Assembly: GCA_014155875.1 (NCBI GenBank)
Contig: JACEFZ010005100.1
Span: 1 to 64,000, forward strand
Length of the DNA: 64,000 nucleotides
Direction of reading: 5' to 3'
Source: Cepaea nemoralis
Lineage: Eukaryota > Mollusca > Gastropoda > Stylommatophora > Helicidae
The notes under the pieces were generated by a model that did no database searches, had not been told where the DNA came from, and saw only the letters and a list, made by a program, of their open reading frames with translations. This document shows, piece after piece, positions 56,995-64,000 of this stretch; position 1 is the stretch's first letter; each line of letters starts with the position of its first letter. A program made the translations under genes and the position numbers.

Positions 56995-59077
56995 TACATT
57001 GGCACCTTTCCGTCTTGACAGACGATAGTTTGGTACATTGTGCTTCAAAAAGGCTTATTAACTGTCATATGGCAATAACTACGATCCATGGCGGTGGCGA
57101 GTGTGGCTGGTAAGGCCAATTCTTGCTGCAAATGTTTGCCCACAGTAGGTGCATGTGAAAACATGGTCATTTCCACCATTTTGCACCATCTTACGTCTCT
57201 CACGCTCTGTGTGTGCTTTATCTGCAATCATTTTCTCCTTTGTCTTTATTCCATTTCTGATAGTTGCCCTCCATGCAACACGTTCAGCGGCGACGTGCTC
57301 CCATTGTGCATTATCAATGCCTGTATCAATCATGTCCCGCTTACACACATCTTTGTATCGTAGTAGAGGCCGACCCTGAGATCTCCTACCCGTCTGTAAT
57401 TCACCAAAAAAGATGTCCTTTGGTATTCTACCATCATCCATCCTCCTAACGTGTCCTATCCATCTAAGTCTACGAAGACTGAGCATGGAATACACCGTCA
57501 CACAACCTGATCTTTCCAATACTTCAGTATTTGTGATTTTGTCTTGCCACTTAATACCAAGTATTCTTCGCAGACACCGCATATGAAAGCTGTTTAAACG
57601 TTTCTCTTGGCGTGAGTAAGTTGTCCAGGTTTCACTGCCATAAAGAAGAGTACTAAGGACACAGGCTTGGTAGACGAGGACTTTTGTTTTGGCAGTAAGC
57701 TTCCTGTTCTCCCAGACTCTTTTTGCTAACATGTTCATTGTTGTTGCTGCCTTGCCAATCCTGATGTTGATTTCCTGATCGAGGGATAATTTGCTATTTA
57801 CCTCTGATCCGAGATATGTAAAATGGTCTACTATCTCCATTTTGGCGTCGTCAATAAAGATTGATGGTACACCATGTGCACCTTGTGACGTAATCTGTGT
57901 CTTCTTTTTGTTAATTGTTAAACCAAATTCAGAACAAGCATTGGAGAATGCAGATAGTAGATGTTGTAATTCTTCCTCAGAGTGGGTCGTAATCGCAGAA
58001 TCATCCGCAAAAAGCAACTTTCTGATTAGTACCCTGCTAATTTTGGTCTTGCCCTTCAATCTCTGAGCATTATAGAGGCCACCATCTGAGCGTGAGTGAG
58101 TGTATATACCGTCATCCTGATCACGAAAGGCATATTTCAGTAGAAGTGAAAAGTATATCCCAAAGAGGGTGGGGGCTAGTACACAACCTTGCTTAACTCC
58201 ACTCTTGATTTCAAACTCTTCTGAAGTTGAGCCATCAAACTTGATTATACCCTTCATACCTGTGTGGAACGATTCCACAATGGACAGAAGAGTTGGTGGA
58301 CAGCCAATCTTCTTTAGTGCTTTGAACAGACCCTCACGACTGACCAAATCGAATGCCTTTGTGAGGTCGATGAAGGCAATAAACAGTGGCTGATTTTGTT
58401 CCCGGCATTTTTCTTGCATCTGTCGCAATGAGAATATCATATCAATGGTAGATCGGTTCTGACGGAAGCTGCACTGTGATTCGGGGTAGGCTTGATCTCC
58501 CAGGACTTGAAGTCTGCGCAGGACAATTCTGGCAAATACTTTCCCAACAATACACAGAAGTGAGATACCCCTATAGTTGTTGCAGTCGCTCCGATCTCCC
58601 TTGTTCTTGTACAGCGTTATGATGTTTGAATCTTTTAAATCCTGTGGGACTTGTCCTTCTCGCCAGCATAGCTCTATTAGCTGGTGGATCTGTAGAGCGA
58701 GGGTGTCTTGCCCACTCCTGATCACCTCTATTGGAATCCCATCCTTACCTGGAGCCTTGCCAGATGCAAGCTCATTTATAGCACACTTAACTTCTGTTAT
58801 AGTGGGAAGTGTGTCCAGGTGGTCAAGAGTTGGCAGGGCCTCTATGGTGTTGAGGGCATCATCCGCCAGCTTGGTCTCACTTGAGTAAAGCTCTAAATAG
58901 TGCTCGACCCATCTATCCATCTGCTGTTTCTTATCAGTGATGATTTCTCCAGTCAAGGTTTTCAGCGGTGCACTTCTTTTGATCATTGGACCACAGGCTT
59001 TCTTTATCCCTTCATACATGCTTCTGGTGTTTCCCTTATCACTTGCGATTTGAATGGACTCACATAACTTGATCCAA
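56995..59077 (-). mobile_element. 5'-truncated LINE inserted in the 36-bp satellite
   Basis: TTGTTCTGTTCA at 56983-56994 and 59078-59089 is a possible 12-bp target duplication, but the same string is part of the satellite unit. 3' UTR is only about 80 bp. Confidence 0.8.
57079..59077 (-). CDS. LINE ORF2 fragment: intact RT and C-terminal zinc finger
   Basis: About 665 codons open. KAPGKDGIPIEVIRSG, NNYRGISLLCIVGKVFARIV, FRQNRSTIDMIFSLRQMQEK, FIDLTKAFDLVSREG (motif A), GVKQGCVLAPTLFGIYFS (motif B), LLFADDSAITTHS (motif C), FTYLGSEV, LLYGSETWTTY, RCLRRILGIKWQDKITN, LRWIGHVRRMDDGRIPKD, and a C-terminal C2H2-like finger CTYCGQTFAARIGLTSHTRH. The endonuclease is missing through 5' truncation; the first residues of the long frame (MTSLLCS...FIEQN) come from satellite DNA. 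Lack of stops points to a recent insertion. Clade not assigned. Lies downstream of TTC36 exon 2, probably in its intron. Confidence 0.92.
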
Positions 59078-62000
59078 TTGTTCTGTTCAATGAATACAGA
59101 AACTACGTAGTAATTACTACACAATAATGATGTCATGAGAAAAATATTGTGTGTTCTGTTTCAAGAATACAATAACTGCATCTGGGTGTTGTTCTGTTCA
59201 ATGAATACAGTAACTGTATCTGTGTGTTCTGTTTCAAGAATACAATAACTGTATTTATGTGTTCTGTTTCAAGAATACAATAACAGCATATTTGTGTTGT
59301 TTCGTTCCATTAATACAATAACAGCATCTGTCGTTCCATTAATACAATAACAGCATCTGTGTCTCTTTGTTCCATGAATGCAATAACAGCATCTGTGTCT
59401 CTTTGTTCCATGAATACAATAACAGCATCTGCGTCTCTTTGTTCCATGAATGCAATAACAGCATCTGTGTCTCTTTGTTCCATGAATACAATAACAGCAT
59501 CTGTGTCTTTTTGTTCCATGAATACAATAACAGCATCTGTGTCTTTTTGTTCCATGAATACAATAACAGCATCTGTGTCTCTTTGTTCCATGAATACAAT
59601 AACAGCATCTGTGTCTCTTTGTTCCATGAATACAATAACAGCATCTGTGTCTTTTTGTTCCATGAATACAATAACAGCATCTGTGTCTCTTTGTTCCATG
59701 AATACAATAACAGCATCTGTGTCTCTTTGTTCCATGAATACAATAACAGCATCTGTGTCTTTTTGTTCCATTAATGCAATAACAGCATCTGTGTCTCTTT
59801 GTTCCATGAATGCAATAACAGCATCTGTGTCTCTTTGTTCCATGAATACAATAACAGCATATTTGTGTTGTTTCGTTCCATGAATACAATAACAGCATCT
59901 GTGTCCTTTTGTTCCATGAATACAATAACAGCATCTGTGTCTCTTTGTTCCATGAATACAATAACAGCATCTGTGTCTCTTTGTTCCATGAATACAATAA
60001 CAGCATCTGTGTCTCTTTGTTCCATGAATACAATAACAGCATCTGTGTCTCTTTGTTCCATGAATACAATAACAGCATCTGTGTCTCTTTGTTCCATGAA
60101 TACAATAACAGCATCTGTGTCTCTTTGTTCCATGAATACAATAACAGCATCTGTGTCTCTTTGTTCCATGAATGCAATAACAGCATCTGTGTCTCTTTGT
60201 TCCATGAATGCAATAACAGCATCTGTGTCTCTTTGTTCCATGAATGCAATAACAGCATCTGTGTCTCTTTGTTCCATGAATGCAATAACAGCATCTGTGT
60301 CTCTTTGTTCCATGAATGCAATAACAGCATCTGTGTCTCTTTGTTGCATGAATGCAATAACAGCATCTGTGTCTCTTTGTTCCATGAATGCAATAACAGC
60401 ATCTGTGTCTCTTTGTTCCATGAATACAATAACAGCATCTGTGTCTCTTTGTTCCATGAATGCAATAACAGCATCTGTGTCTCTTTGTTCCATGAATACA
60501 ATAACAGTATCTGTCTCTCTTTGTTCCATGAATGCAATAACAGCATCTGTGTCTCTTTGTTCCATGAATACAATAACAGCATATTTGTGTTGTTTCGTTC
60601 CATGAATACAATAACAGCATCTGTGTCTTTTTGTTCCATGAATACAATAACAGCATCTGTGTCTCTTTGTTCCATGAATGCAATAACAGCATCTGTGTCT
60701 CTTTGTTCCATGAATGCAATAACAGCATCTGTGTCTCTTTGTTCCATGAATGCAATAACAGTATCTGTGTCTCTTTGTTCCATGAATACAATAACAGCAT
60801 CTGTGTCTCTTTGTTCCATGAATACAATAACAGCATCTGTGTCTCTTTGTTCCATGAGTACAATAACAGCATCTGTGTCTCTTTGTTCCATGAATACAAT
60901 AACAGCATCTGTGTCTCTTTGTTCCATGAATACAATAACAGCATCTGTGTCTCTTTGTTCCATGAATAGCAATAACAGCATCTGTGTCTCTTTGTTCCAT
61001 GAATACAATAACAGCATCTGTGTCTCTTTGTTCCATGAATACAATAACAGCATCTGTGTCTCTTTGTTCCATGAATACAATAACAGCATCTGTGTCTCTT
61101 TGTTCCATGAATACAATAACAGCATCTGTGTCTCTTTGTTCCATGAATACAATAACAGCATCTGTGTCTCTTTGTTCCATGAATACAATAACAGCATCTG
61201 TGTCTCTTTGTTCCATGAATACAATAACAGCATCTGTGTCTCTTTGTTCCATGAATACAATAACAGCATCTGTGTCTCTTTGTTCCATGAATACAATAAC
61301 AGCATCTGTGTCTCTTTGTTCCATGAATACAATAACAGCATCTGTGTCTCTTTGTTCCATGAATACAATAACAGCATCTGTGTCTCTTTGTTCCATGAAT
61401 ACAATAACAGCATCTGTGTCTCTTTGTTCCATGAATACAATAACAGCATCTGTGTCTCTTTGTTCCATGAATACAATAACAGCATCTGTGTCTCTTTGTT
61501 CCATGAATACAATAACAGCATCTGTGTCTCTTTGTTCCATGAATACAATAACAGCATCTGTGTCTCTTTGTTCCATGAATACAATAACAGCATCTGTGTC
61601 TCTTTGTTCCATGAATACAATAACAGCATCTGTGTCTCTTTGTTCCATGAATACAATAACAGCATCTGTGTCTCTTTGTTCCATGAATACAATAACAGCA
61701 TCTGTGTCTCTTTGTTCCATGAATACAATAACAGCATCTGTGTCTCTTTGTTCCATGAATGCAATAACAGCATCTGTGTCTCTTTGTTCCATGAATACAA
61801 TAACAGCATCTGTGTCTCTTTGTTCCATGAATACAATAACAGCATCTGTGTCTCTTTGTTCCATGAATACAATAACAGCATCTGTGTCTCTTTGTTCCAT
61901 GAATACAATAACAGCATCTGTGTCTCTTGTTCCATGAATACAATAACAGCATCTGTGTCTCTTTGTTCCATGAATACAATAACAGCATCTGTGTCTCTTT

Positions 62001-62860
62001 GTTCCATGAATACAATAACAGCATCTGTGTCTCTTTGTTCCATGAATACAATAACAGCATCTGTGTCTCTTTGTTCCATGAATACAATAACAGCATCTGT
62101 GTCTCTTTGTTCCATGAATACAATAACAGCATCTGTGTCTCTTTGTTCCATGAATACAATAACAGCATCTGTGTCTCTTTGTTCCATGAATACAATAACA
62201 GCATCTGTGTCTCTTTGTTCCATGAATGCAATAACAGCATCTGTGTCTCTTTGTTCCATGAATACAATAACAGCATCTGTGTCTCTTTGTTCCATGAATG
62301 CAATAACAGCATCTGTGTCTCTTTGTTCCATGAATGCAATAACAGCATCTGTGTCTCGTTGTTCCATGAATGCAATAACAGCATCTGTGTCTCTTTGTTC
62401 CATGAATACAATAACAGCATCTGTGTCTCTTTGTTCCATGAATACAATAACAGCATCTGTGTCTCTTTGTTCCATGAATACAATAACAGCATCTGTGTCT
62501 CTTTGTTCCATGAATACAATAACAGCATCTGTGTCTCTTTGTTCCATGAATACAATAACAGCATCTGTGTCTCTTTGTTCCATGAATGCAATAACAGCAT
62601 CTGTGTCTCTTTGTTCCATGAATACAATAACAGCATCTGTGTCTCTTTGTTCCATGAATGCAATAACAGCATCGGTGTCTCTTTGTTCCATGAATGCAAT
62701 AACTGCATGTGTTATTCTCTTCTATAAATACAACTGCAGCTGTTTGTTGTTCTGTAAGATTAAAGCTGTAACTGCATCTTTGTGTTGCTATGTTCCTTGA
62801 AAGCAATAGCTGAAACTATGTTGTCCTATTCCATGAATGCTGTAACAGCATCTACAAGGC
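59078..62860. repeat. 36-bp satellite, about 95 copies
   Basis: Unit TCCATGAATACAATAACAGC, ATCTGTGTCTCTTTGT. Variation is concentrated at AATACA/AATGCA and CTCTTTG/CTTTTTG; ends are more diverged (ACTGCATCTGGGTGTTG). Three rare units with CATATTTGTGTTGTTTCG recur at about 59290, 59850 and 60580. Frames over 1000 aa on both strands are artefacts of a period divisible by 3. Confidence 0.98.
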
Positions 62861-62900
62861 TTGATCAAATGAAACCTGTCCCAGTTGCTTTATAACAAAC

Positions 62901-63697
62901 TAGCTGACCTGGCCCGGCTTCGCCCAGGCCCTGGTGCGGATCTATCTATCTGTCTGCTTGTTTGTCTGTCTGTCTGACCTGGCCCGGCTTCGCCCAGCTC
63001 CTGGTAAGGGGCATCTCATTTAATTCATATAAGTAGTCATATAAGCTCCCGTTCCCGACTATCTGTCTGTCTGTCTGACCCGGCCCGGCTTCACCCAGTC
63101 CCTGGTGGGGAGCATCTAATTTAATTCATATAAGTAGTCATATAAGCTGCGTTCCCTTTCCCGACTATCTGTCTGTCTGTCTATCTGACCCGGCCCGGCT
63201 TTGCCCAGCCCCTGATGGGGAGCATCTAATTTAATTCATATAAGTAGTCATATAAGTTCCCGTTCCCGACTGTCTGTCTGTCTGTCTGATGACCCGGCCT
63301 GGCTGTCTGTTTATCTATCTATCTGTCTGTCTACCTGCCTGTCCATCTGTCCGTCTCTCCCTCCGTCTATCCCACCCTCTCTATCTATCGGGTCAGATCT
63401 ATCTATCTATCTATCTATCTATAGCCAGGGGACTTAACCTAAGATATAGCAATGCTACTAAAAGTTATGTCCCTTTATATATTTTTTCTTATGTTAAGTC
63501 ATGTAATTTAATTATTAAGTTTTAGTAAGTAAATAGCTGGTTCTACACTAAAAAAAACTATGACAGTTAGTTGCACGGGAATGAAAAGAAGACGTGCAGA
63601 AAATTTCATCTCAATCGGGTGGACCGTTATCGAACGCATCCAATACATCACCACCCACCCACCCACATACATACATTCTGTTTTATAGATATAGATG
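62901..63697 (+). repeat. CTGACCCGGC-type repeat, full copy
   Basis: Starts ACTAGCTGACCTGGCCCGGC and has four internal repeats of about 115 bp (GGCCCGGCTT...TTTAATTCATATAAGTAGTC separated by CTGT runs). It then has the 3' body ATGACAGTTAGTTGCACGGG and TTTCATCTCAATCGGGTGG and ends in a CCCA/CATA tract. Frames inside are artefacts. Confidence 0.85.
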
Positions 63698-64000
63698 TGT
63701 GAAAGGTATCTCAGCAGGTATGGCAGAATTAAACGAAGCGACTGTCAGGAAGCAAGCATGCACCTGAGCTCATTATAAGTCGCCATATGCATTCAGACAT
63801 GCATCCCACAGCTTTGGGAAACAGCGGATACTGTCTGGCTCATTTAATCATGCTCTATGGACCACTGTGTGAACTAAAAAAGACAGTTAAATTTACACAA
63901 GAGACAGTTAAATTTACACAAGAGACAACATTGCAGATATAGACATATTTCAAGCGAATGAAAGAAGAAGAAGAATTTAAGCATGCCTCTATGTGTTCTG
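63698..64000. other. nothing recognised
   Basis: Unique-looking sequence; a short repeat AAGACAGTTAAATTTACACA at 63880 and 63901. Confidence 0.5.

Noticed and set aside
59269..62806. Overlapping frames of more than 1000 aa on both strands
   Set aside because: All are translations of a 36-bp satellite; the period is divisible by 3, so several frames stay open.

Overview
This is AT-rich invertebrate-type nuclear DNA. The evidence is spliced genes with GT-AG introns, many tRNA-derived SINEs, non-LTR retrotransposon fragments, a hAT element and a very heavy load of micro- and minisatellites. The sequence alone does not separate arthropod from mollusc or another invertebrate group. Most long open frames here are artefacts of tandem repeats whose period is a multiple of 3.

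Two conserved host genes can be assembled by hand from exons too short for ORF calling. On the minus strand, PDE6D (prenyl-binding protein, phosphodiesterase delta) is complete: six coding exons between 48240 and 28046 with matching splice phases encode 147 aa. Its exon 3 is only 26 nt. On the plus strand, TTC36 (tetratricopeptide repeat protein 36) starts at 48676, with exon 2 at 53906-54094; its last exon(s) lie beyond the window or were not found. The two start codons are 435 bp apart and divergent, so 48241-48675 is a probable shared promoter region.

Layout: 1-7.1 kb holds two near-identical copies of a composite of retrotransposon pieces (I-like ORF1/endonuclease, RT fragments, a palindrome with a TA core, a CTGACCCGGC-type repeat). 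7.1-8.0 kb is a tandem/inverted repeat. 8-12.3 kb has decayed LINEs and SINEs. 12.3-15.2 kb is a 52-bp minisatellite. 15.2-22.1 kb is a series of further satellites and SINEs, including a 60-bp array with a duplicated 590-bp higher-order unit. 22-28 kb is mostly unremarkable and ends in the presumed PDE6D 3' UTR. 28-48.2 kb is PDE6D, whose introns carry a hAT copy with an 8-bp target duplication, several 5'-truncated LINEs with clear target duplications, and satellites. Intron 1 holds a nested insertion: a LINE with a 14-bp target duplication, split by about 4.7 kb of another element. That inner element carries an inverted-repeat-flanked 163-bp satellite, a tandemly duplicated exon-like block and an unrecognised 166-aa open frame. 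48.7-64 kb is TTC36 and its introns or flank, with SINEs, a small MITE, a 36-bp satellite of about 95 copies split by a long open RT, and a further CTGACCCGGC-type repeat.

The genes fit known biology only loosely together: PDE6D carries prenylated proteins under ARL2/ARL3 control and TTC36 is a small TPR protein. Their head-to-head layout suggests shared promoter use, not a shared pathway.
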